Source: Pseudomonadota bacterium
GTDB taxonomy: Bacteria; Pseudomonadota; Alphaproteobacteria; UBA828
Direction of reading: 5' to 3'
Assembly (NCBI GenBank): GCA_027624955.1
Contig: JAQBTG010000037.1
Span: 1-41,516 of the forward strand
DNA: 41,516 nucleotides
Part shown: in pieces, positions 33,032-41,516 of the stretch
Layout of the letters: each line of letters opens with the position of its first letter
How positions within the stretch are numbered: position 1 is the first letter of the stretch
The notes under the pieces: model-generated
The model's input: only the letters and a program-made list of their open reading frames with translations
Told to the model about the DNA's origin: nothing
Databases searched by the model: none
Program-made: the position numbers and the translations under genes

Positions 33032-34060
33032 TCAGTACTTAAGCCTTCTATCGATATATGTCGCGATTAGATCAACAAATATGTTGACCGAAACGAGGGT
33101 TCCTGCGGCCAATATCGCGACCCCTTGGATAATTGGAAAATCGCGCTGCAGGACAGCCTGAATCGTAAGTTTACCGACACCCGGATAGTCGAAGATATAC
33201 TCGGTCACAAACACACCACCGAGCAGTAGCCCGCCGATTTGTACGCCGAAGAGATTGAGCATCGGAATTGATGAATTGCGGACAATGTGCCGCCAAACTA
33301 TTTGCCGCCATGGCAGGCCGCGCAATCGACCGCCATCGACAAAGCCTTGCTGCAGGTTTCCGGCAATGGCTACAGAGAGCCCGCGAATGATTATCGGCGC
33401 CAGCTCCACCGCGAGCACAATCGCCGGCAATATCGTGTAGCTAAAACCTTTGTAGCCAATAGCGGGGAGCAAATTTGCTCGTGTGGATACCAGCAGAATC
33501 AATACAAGCGCCAGCCAAAAATTTGGCAGAGACACAAACAGCGAACTCGTAAAGAAGGCGATCCTATCTTGCCATTTTTCGGGTTTCAGGCCGCCAGCGA
33601 TTCCGAGCGGCACCGCGACGAATAGAGTAAACAACAGACCGAGACCAGCTAGCTGCAATGTATAGGGCAAACCGTCGCCGATTAATTTGATCACATGTGC
33701 GCGCCGGGTTTTGAGGGATTCCTCGCGCTCCCGTTCACCTTCCTCGGTGACTCGCCCGCCTTGTTTCGACTGCGCCGTGGGTGCTGCACCGCCTGATTCG
33801 CCAAGCAGATAGGATTGACCGAGATCGCCATTGAATAAGTCGACGATGTAGCGGCCATACTGCTCGTGAATGGGGTCTCTGAGGCCGAGTTCCGCCGCCT
33901 TTTGCTCCAGCACGGCCTCGCTGACGTTGGCGCCCAACATCATGCGAACAGGATCTCCCGGAATGATCCGCAACAGCGTGAAGATCAAAAAAGAAACCAA
34001 GAAGACGACAACAACGCCTTGGGCGAGCCGCCGCAGCAGGAACGTGAGTATAAAGGCCAT
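33032..34060 (-). CDS. ABC transporter permease, DppB type
   Basis: A 342-residue permease with the conserved N-terminal segment (LLRRLAQGVVVVFLVSFLIFTLL read in pieces) and IPGDPVRMMLG motif of the DppB/OppB family, then the transport core. Between span 1 and the core is a longer polar region (about 75-118, Gly/Ser-rich then GEREREESLKTRR) than usual. It follows the binding-protein gene after 62 bases that contain a strong hairpin. Confidence 0.92.
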   Translation of the reverse strand: MAFILTFLLRRLAQGVVVVFLVSFLIFTLLRIIPGDPVRMMLGANVSEAVLEQKAAELGLRDPIHEQYGRYIVDLFNGDLGQSYLLGESGGAAPTAQSKQGGRVTEEGEREREESLKTRRAHVIKLIGDGLPYTLQLAGLGLLFTLFVAVPLGIAGGLKPEKWQDRIAFFTSSLFVSLPNFWLALVLILLVSTRANLLPAIGYKGFSYTILPAIVLAVELAPIIIRGLSVAIAGNLQQGFVDGGRLRGLPWRQIVWRHIVRNSSIPMLNLFGVQIGGLLLGGVFVTEYIFDYPGVGKLTIQAVLQRDFPIIQGVAILAAGTLVSVNIFVDLIATYIDRRLKY

Positions 34061-34084
34061 ATTCTATTGTCTGGAAAAGACGTG

Positions 34085-34115
34085 GGGAGCCGCACCGCAG
34101 GACGGTGCGGCTCCC
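34085..34115 (-). promoter_or_regulatory. Intercistronic 13-bp hairpin between binding-protein and permease genes
   Basis: Perfect 13-bp arms (34085-34097 and 34103-34115) with a 5-base loop, between the stop of the binding protein and the start of the first permease. No T-tract on the transcribed strand. Such hairpins protect the 3' end of the upstream message and reduce read-through, giving more binding protein than permease. Confidence 0.75.
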
Positions 34116-34122
34116 AATTGCC

Positions 34123-35688
34123 TTAGAGCGCTGACCAAGTGGCCTTGGAAAGATCCATCGGGCCGTTTGGATAAATATAAAGGTCTTTCAACCCCTTATT
34201 GTGTGCGTGGATAAGCACCGACGTAAACAATCCGAAACTCGGCATTTGCTTGGCGAGAGCCGGCATCAGCTTGGTTTGAATAGCCGCTTTACGAGCAGCT
34301 GGATCGCCGATGGATTGTTGCAAATCGATAACGCCGTCGAGTTCGTCGTTGACGCAGTTGCTCAAGATTTGGCCATCGGAGTGCCACATCGGCCGAACCA
34401 CCAGATTAGGCTCGGGCGAACCGGTCATCCAACCCGTATCAGCAAGCTGTGTACCGGTCGGACCCTTGTCGAATACTTTGTCGAGCCATGCTGCGACTTC
34501 CATCACGGTGAATGTGACGGGAAATCCCTGTTCTTGCAGCATCGCCGTCATGACTTCGCCGTATTCCTTGGTCTTGGGGTAGAAGCCAACCGAGGTCAGA
34601 TACTCGATGTCGGGCAAACCATCGCCCTTCGGATAACCTGCTTCCGCCAATAGTTCCTGACAGCGTGCGGGGTCATATTCCGGAGATCCAGGAATATCGT
34701 CGGTATAGCCGAATTTAACTGGCGACAACTGGCCATTCGACTTGTGTCCGGCCGGACCCATGATTTCAAGGATCAGTTCGCGGTCGATGGCATGGCAGGC
34801 GGCGTGACGGATCCGCACATCGTCAAATGGCGGCTTTTGACAGCGGAAATGCAGGTATTTGTTTTCCGTAGAGATCGTCCGCACGACGTCGACATCTTCA
34901 GTGAGGAGCGTTTCGTACTGTTCTGGCTCGATCCGCTCGATCAGATCGGCTTCACCGCCAAGCAGGCTCAACAAACGCGTGTTCGCGTCGCCCACAAAGG
35001 TTGAGATGTATTCCTCAATCTCTGGCTTGCCGAAGTGATATTTGTCATAGGCCTCAAGGCGAGTGGTAGGACCGTCCCGACCAACGAACTTATAGTAGCT
35101 CGTTCCGTTCGGGCGTTCGCCGATCGCATTATTTTTAATATCGTCGGCAGACATGATCGGCAGGAAGCCCGCCAGAAAATAAAACAGCGAACCAGGATAG
35201 GCGCCGTCGGCGGCGCGCAAACGGACGGTCCGAGAATCAACGACTTCGGCTTCCGCCTGACCTGGATACCATGTGCCCGCCGGACGTTCCGGGTTGGACG
35301 CGTATTCGATCGTCGCTTTCACATCTTCCGGACCGAATTTTTGGCCAGCATGGAAATATACGTCGTCACGCAGGGTGTATTCGATGGTCTTCTCATCGAT
35401 GACCCGGTGCCCGATCGCCAAATCAAATTGAATTTCTTCCGGGTCGGACTGGGTCATCGGCGTCTGAATCAGTTTTCCAAACACATGATGTTCGAAATAA
35501 ATCTGAGCCAAAATTGTGTGCGATGTAACATCCCAACTTGCCGTCAACGGTTCGGTTTGAAGATAAGTGATGTTTTTGCGCCCTTGTGCGAGGGCTTTCT
35601 TGAAATAGGGTGCCTTGCCAACAAGTGCGGTTGCGGCGCCTGCGGCGGCAGCAGTTTTGAGAAACGTCCGGCGTGTCGTTTTGGTCAT
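34123..35688 (-). CDS. ABC transporter substrate-binding protein, family 5 (DppA type)
   Basis: A 521-residue periplasmic binding protein. The N-terminus carries a twin-arginine (Tat) signal: R6-R7-T-F-L-K followed by an Ala-rich hydrophobic stretch and cleavage near ALA. Family 5 features include the EYTLRDDVYFHAG motif and the C-terminal peptide/nickel-binding fold. These proteins bind peptides, opines, sugars or other small solutes; the ligand is unknown. The start at 35688 has a GGGAGAAG site; an upstream in-frame ATG at 35748 would bury the Tat motif 20 residues in and is less likely. First ABC gene of the operon. Confidence 0.92.
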   Translation of the reverse strand: MTKTTRRTFLKTAAAAGAATALVGKAPYFKKALAQGRKNITYLQTEPLTASWDVTSHTILAQIYFEHHVFGKLIQTPMTQSDPEEIQFDLAIGHRVIDEKTIEYTLRDDVYFHAGQKFGPEDVKATIEYASNPERPAGTWYPGQAEAEVVDSRTVRLRAADGAYPGSLFYFLAGFLPIMSADDIKNNAIGERPNGTSYYKFVGRDGPTTRLEAYDKYHFGKPEIEEYISTFVGDANTRLLSLLGGEADLIERIEPEQYETLLTEDVDVVRTISTENKYLHFRCQKPPFDDVRIRHAACHAIDRELILEIMGPAGHKSNGQLSPVKFGYTDDIPGSPEYDPARCQELLAEAGYPKGDGLPDIEYLTSVGFYPKTKEYGEVMTAMLQEQGFPVTFTVMEVAAWLDKVFDKGPTGTQLADTGWMTGSPEPNLVVRPMWHSDGQILSNCVNDELDGVIDLQQSIGDPAARKAAIQTKLMPALAKQMPSFGLFTSVLIHAHNKGLKDLYIYPNGPMDLSKATWSAL

Positions 35689-36029
35689 AAATCTTCTCCC
35701 AATGACGGTCCGGGCTCTGTATTGACCCGTGACGTCGTCTGAATTCACTCGCCCAGCGGCTTACGCAGTCCAAAATCAGGAAATACTGGTCGAGTCTCCC
35801 AACGAGCAAAATAATTGATGCCGAAGCGCGGCAGACGCCACGCAAGATCAGTATCAGAGGTTAAGACAGAATATTACAAGTGACAAATGTATTATTGCGT
35901 CGCTTGACTCCCCCACAATATTTACACCTTTTTTTCGTATTATTGACCGTCTTACAATCACACTTATTCGCTGTATTAATATATCGCGACTAAAACCCCC
36001 GACTTGATGCGAAGACCAGAATTCAATCG
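35689..36029. promoter_or_regulatory. Region upstream of the ABC operon
   Basis: 341 bases between the GMC gene stop and the binding-protein start, both on the minus strand. The part 35870-36000 is very AT-rich and likely contains the operon promoter. I see no clear -35/-10 pair, operator palindrome or T-tract terminator. Confidence 0.35.
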
Positions 36030-37640
36030 TCAATCGCGCGCATCCTGCAGGATCATGTCTGACGCCTTTTCACCGATCATGATGGTTGGAGCATTGGTAT
36101 TTGCGCTCGTCACGATTGGCATGACCGAGGCATCCACAACGCGCAGGTTCTCAACTCCAATGACACGCAATCGCGGGTCGACCACAGCCATTTCGTCCGT
36201 ACCCATTTTGCACGTGCCCACAGGATGGTAGGTCGGCAGAGTGTGGCTTCGAATAAAACCCTCCATATCTGCGTCGCTCTGCATATCGACATCACTCTTG
36301 GGCAGCGCTATGCCCTCGAAATGCTTTTGGAAAGCTGGAGCGTCGACAATCCTTCGTACGATGCGGCAACCGTCGATCATGCGTCTCAGATCGTCTTCGT
36401 CCTCTAGCAGGCGAGAATTAATCTTGGGCGGCTCATTCGGATCTGAGGCGCGCAGGCAAATGTCGCTTCGACTGCTTGGCCGGCAGACGTTTACCGGAAT
36501 CGTCACTGCCGGGCGCTTCATCATCGACAACCCCTCCGGCCCAAAATCATATCCCACCGGTGTGAAATGCAGTTGGATGTCTGGCCGGGTCTCCGTTTCG
36601 GGGCGGGTGCGCAGGAATGCCACGGCATGCGAAATTGAATTTGCCGCCGCGCCCTTGCCGCGCAACAGCCAATTGGAGAGGTGCTTAACGTAATAATAGG
36701 GCGTGAGTTCCATGTTGTAGGTGGAGATATTTACATAGGCCGCAACCCAGACCACAGGATGCTCCTGGAGGTTTTGCCCGACGCCCGCGCTGTGGTGAAC
36801 AATTTCGATGCCCATCTCGCGTAAATGGGCCTCTGGGCCAATACCCGAACGCAGCAAGACCGTGGGCGACGCGATAGCGCCACAGGCGACAATCACTTCA
36901 CCCGCGGTGCGTTCTTCTTGAACCTGGCCGTCCCGCAGGAAGCGGATACCGACGGCCCTCTTGCCTTCGAATATAACTTTGTCTGCTTTCGCACCCGTGA
37001 CAACCGTCAGGTTTGCACGCGCGCGCGCCGGTTTTAGATAAGCCTGTGCGGTGCTATTTCGCCGGCCGAAACGGATCGTGCCCTGACTGGGGCCAACGCC
37101 CTCTTGCGTTTCACCGTTTACGTCGGCGTTGAACGGAATGCCGGCCTGCTGTGCCGCTTCCAGAAATACAGCCGTGAGCGGATGTGGTGAAGGCGTATCG
37201 GTAACTTCGAGCGGGCCGTCGGCACCATGATATTCGCTCGGGCCGAGCGGGTTTTTTTCCATTCGAATGAAGTAAGGCAGCACATCGCGGTAACTCCAGT
37301 CCGTACGATTGCCCATCAGCCGGGCCCACTCGTCATAATCTTCGTGCTGGCCACGCAGATAGACCATGCCGTTGATCGAGCTACTGCCGCCCAACACTTT
37401 GCCGCCGGGCCACATGTCGATTCTTCCGTTCAGCGAGGGGTCGGGTTCGCACATGTACTGCCAATTAAATTTCGGATTGTTGATCGCCTTGACCTCGCCG
37501 CCAGGCACTCGAATCTGCGGCGAATTGTCTTTGCCACCGGCTTCCAAAAGCAGCACATTGTTCTTCGGATCCGCTGAAAGACGGTAGGCTAGAACGCAAC
37601 CAGCTGATCCGGCGCCAACGATGATGTAGTCCCACGCCAT
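36030..37640 (-). CDS. GMC-family FAD oxidoreductase (choline dehydrogenase-like)
   Basis: A 536-residue flavoprotein. FAD motif YIIVGAGSAGCVLAYRL at residues 4-20, GMC signature GGKVLGGSSSINGMVYLRG (about 79-97), and the C-terminal catalytic region with His in THPVGTCKMG-like YHPVGTCKMG and Asn in SANTNAPT. Oxidises an alcohol, often to the aldehyde; choline is only one option. It lies upstream of the ABC operon on the same strand (341-base gap), so imported solute may be its substrate (inference). AGGAGG site before the ATG at 37640; the longer frame upstream is unlikely. Confidence 0.9.
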   Translation of the reverse strand: MAWDYIIVGAGSAGCVLAYRLSADPKNNVLLLEAGGKDNSPQIRVPGGEVKAINNPKFNWQYMCEPDPSLNGRIDMWPGGKVLGGSSSINGMVYLRGQHEDYDEWARLMGNRTDWSYRDVLPYFIRMEKNPLGPSEYHGADGPLEVTDTPSPHPLTAVFLEAAQQAGIPFNADVNGETQEGVGPSQGTIRFGRRNSTAQAYLKPARARANLTVVTGAKADKVIFEGKRAVGIRFLRDGQVQEERTAGEVIVACGAIASPTVLLRSGIGPEAHLREMGIEIVHHSAGVGQNLQEHPVVWVAAYVNISTYNMELTPYYYVKHLSNWLLRGKGAAANSISHAVAFLRTRPETETRPDIQLHFTPVGYDFGPEGLSMMKRPAVTIPVNVCRPSSRSDICLRASDPNEPPKINSRLLEDEDDLRRMIDGCRIVRRIVDAPAFQKHFEGIALPKSDVDMQSDADMEGFIRSHTLPTYHPVGTCKMGTDEMAVVDPRLRVIGVENLRVVDASVMPIVTSANTNAPTIMIGEKASDMILQDARD

Positions 37641-37816
37641 GCATTCCTCCTGGTTTGGTGGCAGAAATTTTTTGCAGTGACAGCATCGTACCAATTCTGC
37701 ATCGCATCAATTACCTGTGGAACGATTCGTGACGGCCAGTGTACAGACAAGCGACCGAATCATGCTCATCGCGGACTGAACGGCTATAGTGCAGCCATTG
37801 AAAAACTGGAGATGTC

Positions 37817-38788
37817 ATGAAACTTCCTAATTTAGGTGAGCTCGAACAAGCAGCGGAACTAGTCCACCAAACCCTAACGCCAACGGCGCAAATAAGCTGG
37901 CCATTGCTAAGCCTGCGTGCCGGTGCGGAAGTCTGGGTCAAACATGAGAATCACACGCCGATTGGTGCCTTCAAGGTGCGTGGTGGCCTGGTATATATTG
38001 ACGCACTCAAGCGCCAAGGACATACCAACCGGGTGGTTGCTGCGACACGCGGCAACCATGGTCAAAGCATCGCTTTTGCTGCAGCGCGCGCCGGACTGAG
38101 TTCAACGGTTGTTGTCCCGAAGGGCAATGCTGTTGGTAAGAATGCGGCGATGCAGGCATTTGGTGCGGAATTGATCGAACACGGCGTCGATTTCCAGGAA
38201 GCCTACGAACACGCCCTGACTCTCGCCGACGGCGAAGGCGTGACATTCATCCCCTCCTTCGACATGGGTTTGGTGAAAGGTGTCGGGAGCTATGCACTGG
38301 AGTTTTTTCACGCCGTGCCCGACCTGCACACAATCTATGTGCCAATCGGTCTTGGCTCAGGCGCTTGCGGCACGATTGCGGCGCGTGAGGCGCTTGGCCT
38401 GAAAACCCAAATCGTCGGTGTCGTCAGTGAAAACGCCGCGGCCTACGCGCTGTCGTTCGAGGCCGGCAAACTGATCAGCACCAACAGCTCCTTTTCAATT
38501 GCCGACGGTCTGGATTGCCGGGTCCCGGCTGCCGACGCGCTGGAGATTATTCGCACAGGGGTTGAGCGAATTGTCACCGTCAGCGACGATGAAATCTTGG
38601 CGGCTATGGCGCATTATTTAACCGACACACACAATCTTGCCGAAGGTGCTGGCGCCGCACCCCTGGCCGCGTTGCTACAAGAGCAAGCACAAATGGCAAG
38701 AAAAAAAGTCGGCCTCATTCTCTCTGGTGGCAATGCCGACCCTGCCCTGATAGAGCGCTCTCTGCATCACGCCGCTTTGAAAGGCTGA
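37817..38788 (+). CDS. PLP-dependent serine/threonine dehydratase-like protein
   Basis: A 323-residue fold-type II PLP enzyme. The PLP Lys is K53 in GAFKVRGG; the phosphate-binding Gly loop reads GLGSGACG; the substrate loop reads ATRGNHGQS; the end has SGGNAD. The family removes water and ammonia from Ser or Thr to give a 2-oxo acid; the hydroxyectoine-utilisation dehydratase EutB is a close alternative of the same length. Divergent from the GMC gene (176 bases). GGAG site before the ATG. Confidence 0.88.
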   Translation: MKLPNLGELEQAAELVHQTLTPTAQISWPLLSLRAGAEVWVKHENHTPIGAFKVRGGLVYIDALKRQGHTNRVVAATRGNHGQSIAFAAARAGLSSTVVVPKGNAVGKNAAMQAFGAELIEHGVDFQEAYEHALTLADGEGVTFIPSFDMGLVKGVGSYALEFFHAVPDLHTIYVPIGLGSGACGTIAAREALGLKTQIVGVVSENAAAYALSFEAGKLISTNSSFSIADGLDCRVPAADALEIIRTGVERIVTVSDDEILAAMAHYLTDTHNLAEGAGAAPLAALLQEQAQMARKKVGLILSGGNADPALIERSLHHAALKG

Positions 38789-38991
38789 ACCAAGTTGAGG
38801 CGGACAGAGGCCATAAGTAGACGTGGCAGCTGCACAATCCGATTTCGCTATTTCATCGGTTGTATTGCAACATCTCACCGCAGTTCAGGTGACGCCTGAG
38901 ATTGAAATGATTGTGAATCGAGGCGTTGGCTGAAGCGAAGTTTTTGTGGATCTTGTCGTCTTTTATTTTCGCCATCAAGCGGGTTTGGTCT

Positions 38992-39023
38992 GCCGGACCC
39001 TTCCGGCGTGCCTTATTTTTTTT
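38992..39023 (+). terminator. Probable intrinsic terminator of the dehydratase gene
   Basis: GCCGG-ACCCTT-CCGGC hairpin (38992-39007) followed after 8 bases by eight T (39016-39023). It is about 200 bases after the dehydratase stop, and the spacer between stem and T-tract is longer than ideal. Confidence 0.45.
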
Positions 39024-39054
39024 AGCGCGGACGGCTTTTAAATGATCTCGACGT

Positions 39055-39573
39055 TCACATACTGTCGAACATTTTATCGACGTCGTCCTGGCTGATGCCT
39101 TCGCCTTCTAGGGCGGGGCCGGCGAGTAGATCGGCATCTCCTTCGGGCGTTGCATTTGCTTCGGGATCGTCAAACTCGGCGCCGAGCAACCCCTGCAGTG
39201 TCTCCAAATGCTCTTCGATCAAACGCAATGTCAACATTACCTTGCTGATGCGTTGTCCCGTTAAATCTTGAAATGCGCAGGATTCGAAGATGCGTTGGCA
39301 GGATTTTTGAACGATCTCGCGAAACTCTTCATCGATTTGTTCGGGCATCGCGTCGGTAATCGCTTCGGCCGATTCCATGATGGCGTTCGACGCGACTTCC
39401 GTGGTTTTGACAATTTCGTGCATTTCCTCGATGGCGCGTGGCAAGTTGTCGCGTTTCAAGGCTCCCGGCCGCAGTTCGGCGATTTGCGCGCGCGCCTGCA
39501 CGATGTCACGCGCCAGGCCCCATACCTCTTGATAGAGTGAATCAACTTTGCCGCGCAATTTTTCGGGAACCAT
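39055..39573 (-). CDS. cheZ: Chemotaxis protein CheZ (CheY-P phosphatase)
   Basis: A 172-residue helical protein. The active motif CAFQDLTGQRISKV contains Asp103 and Gln107, matching the catalytic pair of CheZ (D-L-T-G-Q). The C-terminal QDDVDKMFDSM matches the CheY-binding tail. It removes phosphate from CheY-P to stop the tumble or reversal signal. Its start overlaps the cheY stop by one base (TAATG), showing translational coupling. Confidence 0.93.
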   Translation of the reverse strand: MVPEKLRGKVDSLYQEVWGLARDIVQARAQIAELRPGALKRDNLPRAIEEMHEIVKTTEVASNAIMESAEAITDAMPEQIDEEFREIVQKSCQRIFESCAFQDLTGQRISKVMLTLRLIEEHLETLQGLLGAEFDDPEANATPEGDADLLAGPALEGEGISQDDVDKMFDSM

Positions 39574-39962
39574 TAGAACTCTCCGATAACGGCTGCAACC
39601 TTCGAACGCAATGTGACGGCGTTGAAAGGTTTGACGATGTAGTTATTCACGCCGGCCTTCTTCGCCGCAATTACGTTTTCGGTCTTGGATTCGGCAGTGA
39701 TCATTATGAATGGCAATGGCTTGAGGTGCTCGTCGGCTCGCACTTCGCGCAGGAGTTCGAAACCAGTCATCGGCTCCATGTTCCAGTCGGAAATCACCAA
39801 ATCGTACTTTTTCTCGCGCAACGCCTTCAGCGCCTGGCTACCGTCGGAAGCCTCGTCAATATTCTTAAAGCCGATCTCCACGAGCAAATTCTTGATGATT
39901 CTGAGCATCGTCTTGTAATCGTCGACGATGAGAATCTCCATCGTTTCCTTATTTACGGCCAT
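39573..39962 (-). CDS. cheY: Chemotaxis response regulator CheY
   Basis: A 129-residue single receiver domain. Acidic pair Asp14/Asp15, phosphorylation site Asp59 (ISDWNM), Thr89, Tyr108 and Lys111 (VKPF) are all present. When phosphorylated it binds the flagellar switch. The ATG at 39962 is preferred; the frame upstream is not coding-like. cheZ follows with a one-base overlap. Confidence 0.95.
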   Translation of the reverse strand: MAVNKETMEILIVDDYKTMLRIIKNLLVEIGFKNIDEASDGSQALKALREKKYDLVISDWNMEPMTGFELLREVRADEHLKPLPFIMITAESKTENVIAAKKAGVNNYIVKPFNAVTLRSKVAAVIGEF

Positions 39963-40281
39963 AGGTTTAGTCCTCACTTTTCGAAAGCGCGTATTAATCT
40001 CCAAACGTGCGCTGCACGCTCGACCGCAGGGCATATACCAAACTACGCAGAGCACGAGACATCAGAGATACGCCAGGCGGGTAAACGAACGCTTAATTTT
40101 GGAATTTGAATTCCTATCGCTATTGCGGTGGGTTGCCGACATCCACAGATTTTGACTTCGGCTGCAGAATGTGCCGCAAATTTTAGAGAACTATTAATCT
40201 GTTTCGCTCATTGTGTGCGCGACATTGATGCTGCGCTGGCATCCCACCCGGAACCCATCACACGCAACAGAGACACACCTC
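39963..40281. promoter_or_regulatory. Divergent region between cheY and cheA
   Basis: 319 bases without a gene. Contains a perfect palindrome GGAATT-TG-AATTCC (40101-40114). No convincing sigma-54 or sigma-28 promoter was recognised. Holds the start signals of both units. Confidence 0.35.
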
Positions 40282-41516
40282 ATGGATGATTTGCTAGGCG
40301 AATTTCTCGCGGAAGCCCTTGAAGGGATCGAGGTTCTCGATGCCGAACTGGTAACCCTCGAACAGAACCCCAATGACCCTGCCCTACTGGGCAGCATCTT
40401 TCGGGTGCTTCATACGTTAAAGGGGACATCGGGTTTCTTGGATCTACCGCGCCTCGAATCGGTGGCCCATGCCGGTGAGAACATTCTCGGCAAATTTCGT
40501 GACGGCGAACTGGAAGTGACGCCAGCCGCAGTAACGCTAATTCTTGAATCCATCGACGCCATTAAGGTGTTGGTCACGGCGATTGGCGAATTCGGCACTG
40601 AGCCGCAAGGCGACGATGCCGTGCTGATCGCCAAGCTAAACGCCTGGGCTGAAGGAAGTGGTGAAATTGCGGCACCGGGCGACGACGACGCGCAGGCCAT
40701 AGGGAAGCCCGCCGCCGACGAAGCCGAAGTCAACGCGGCGTTGGCACTACCGATTGAGGACGACGCTGATATTTATAAAAGCATCGGCGGCCTTTCGACG
40801 ATGGACGCCATATTCGATTGCCTTTATCGCAAAGTAATGGCTGACGAGCGGCTGCAGCCGATTTACAGCAAGGGCGATATAGACGTTCTGCAACTAGTGC
40901 ATTGCGCTTATGCGTGCGAAGCGATCGGTGGCCCGAAGGCAGACACAAACTATAACTTGGCCACGGTTCACGCCGATTTGGTTAACGCCGGCCTGGATGA
41001 TGAGCACTTCGATGCCGTGTCTGCCTATTTGACCATTGCCCTGCAAGAACTGGAATTGCCGGCCAACGCGTCCGCGAGAATTACCGAGATTTTCGCCGCG
41101 AGCAGCGAGATTGTCTTACGCGGGAGCACTGCTCTACCGGCTACAGATAAAAGCGAAAGAGCCCCGATGGGTATGCCGGCAGCAGACGAAAACGCAGAAG
41201 ACGAGGCACCGCAAAATAGCGGGCAGGCTGCGACGAAAGCCGCAGCTTCCGTTGCCGTGCAGACCATCCGTGTGAATGTGGATGTGCTCGAAAGTCTGAT
41301 GACCGTGGTTAGCGAGCTTGTCCTTACGCGTAACCAGCTGATGCAAATTCTGCGCGACCAGCGAAAGAGCGAGTTCGACGGCCCGCTGCTACGGCTCAAT
41401 CAGGTAACTTCGGAGCTGCAGGAAAGTGTTATGCAAACGCGCATGCAGCCGATCGGAAACGCATGGGGCAAGCTGCCGCGCATCGTTCGCGACCTCTCTC
41501 AAGAACTCCACAAAAA
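40282..41516 (+). CDS. cheA: CheA histidine kinase with an inserted truncated-haemoglobin domain (partial, runs off the window)
   Basis: The first 411 codons are in the window. HPt/P1 domain about 1-120 with phospho-acceptor His44 in VLHTLKGTSGFL. A linker (about 121-162) is followed by a group I truncated-globin-like domain (about 164-281) where P2 is normally found. After an Ala/Glu/Asp-rich linker comes the dimerisation (P3) region from about 328 (TIRVNVDVLESLMTVVSELVLTRNQL in pieces). The kinase core and CheW-like domain lie beyond the edge. CheA passes phosphate to CheY in response to receptors; with a globin domain it may sense gas directly. ATG at 40282; weak GAGA site. Divergent from cheY-cheZ. 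The frame has no stop to the window end. Confidence 0.93.
   Translation, partial: MDDLLGEFLAEALEGIEVLDAELVTLEQNPNDPALLGSIFRVLHTLKGTSGFLDLPRLESVAHAGENILGKFRDGELEVTPAAVTLILESIDAIKVLVTAIGEFGTEPQGDDAVLIAKLNAWAEGSGEIAAPGDDDAQAIGKPAADEAEVNAALALPIEDDADIYKSIGGLSTMDAIFDCLYRKVMADERLQPIYSKGDIDVLQLVHCAYACEAIGGPKADTNYNLATVHADLVNAGLDDEHFDAVSAYLTIALQELELPANASARITEIFAASSEIVLRGSTALPATDKSERAPMGMPAADENAEDEAPQNSGQAATKAAASVAVQTIRVNVDVLESLMTVVSELVLTRNQLMQILRDQRKSEFDGPLLRLNQVTSELQESVMQTRMQPIGNAWGKLPRIVRDLSQELHK
40771..41124 (+). other. Truncated haemoglobin (group I) domain inside CheA
   Basis: Codons 164-281 of the CheA gene. It opens IYKSIGG, then CLYRKVMADERLQPIY, then the EAIGGP motif, then VHADL and DEHFDAV. 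These align with Mycobacterium GlbN (trHbN) from YDKIGG through DFYVRVLADDQL and AALGGP to VHQG and HHF. Tyr182 is at B10; His230 is the candidate F8 proximal haem ligand; E11, Gln in GlbN, is His207. The stretch between His230 and HF is three residues longer than in GlbN. Haem binding is inferred from these residues. Confidence 0.82.

Noticed and set aside
40101-40114. Palindrome GGAATT-TG-AATTCC as an operator for the che genes
   Set aside because: A single AT-rich dyad with no second copy; chance occurrence is plausible.

Overview
The window looks like chromosomal DNA of a free-living, motile, Gram-negative alphaproteobacterium, possibly Rhodospirillales-like. This is an inference from overall gene content: moderately high GC, a class F-type CheY/CheZ pair, several class III nucleotidyl cyclases, many DMT-family exporters, a dipeptide-type ABC operon, and a small zinc-ribbon gene of a kind I associate with alphaproteobacteria. 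No phage, insertion sequence, CRISPR array, rRNA or replication origin was seen. One tRNA is present: Arg, anticodon TCT, with an encoded CCA end.

Layout. 0-6 kb: a small hypothetical gene, the tRNA, a secreted caspase-like protein with three Ig-like repeats, a DMT exporter, a fused SpmA-SpmB membrane protein and two small hypothetical genes. 6-13 kb: an ALDH7-type aldehyde dehydrogenase; a TetR regulator divergent from an NmrA-like/DUF1772 operon, with three 15-bp operator-like palindromes between them; an alpha/beta hydrolase; a TPR protein; a MetE-like zinc methyltransferase. 13-17.5 kb: a minus-strand group pxpA, MFS transporter and SDR; a 57-codon zinc-ribbon gene; a second DMT exporter. 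17.5-25.5 kb is a signalling block. It holds a zinc-ribbon/cyclase/AAA/TPR protein cut in two by an in-frame stop, an ammonium transporter with a small single-span membrane protein behind it, a PAS-like/adenylate cyclase protein, and a two-span membrane protein with a PAS-like tail. CRP-like GTGA-N6-TCAC boxes lie before the last two genes. 25.7-30 kb: an acyl-CoA synthetase, DsrE-like and TusA sulfur proteins, a parvulin and a third DMT protein. 30-38 kb: a GMC oxidoreductase and a peptide-type ABC transporter operon, then a PLP-dependent dehydratase. 39-41.5 kb: cheY-cheZ divergent from a cheA that runs off the end of the window.

The most striking item is this CheA. Between its phosphotransfer (HPt) domain and the dimerisation region, where the CheY-docking P2 domain usually sits, lies a domain that reads as a complete group I truncated haemoglobin. 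It has a B10 Tyr, a GGP motif and a candidate proximal His. This suggests a chemotaxis kinase that senses oxygen, NO or CO directly. Other points worth following are the asymmetric degeneration of one ATPase site in the fused ABC protein, the split cyclase, the possible cAMP feedback circuit beside the ammonium transporter, and several strong leader or intercistronic hairpins.
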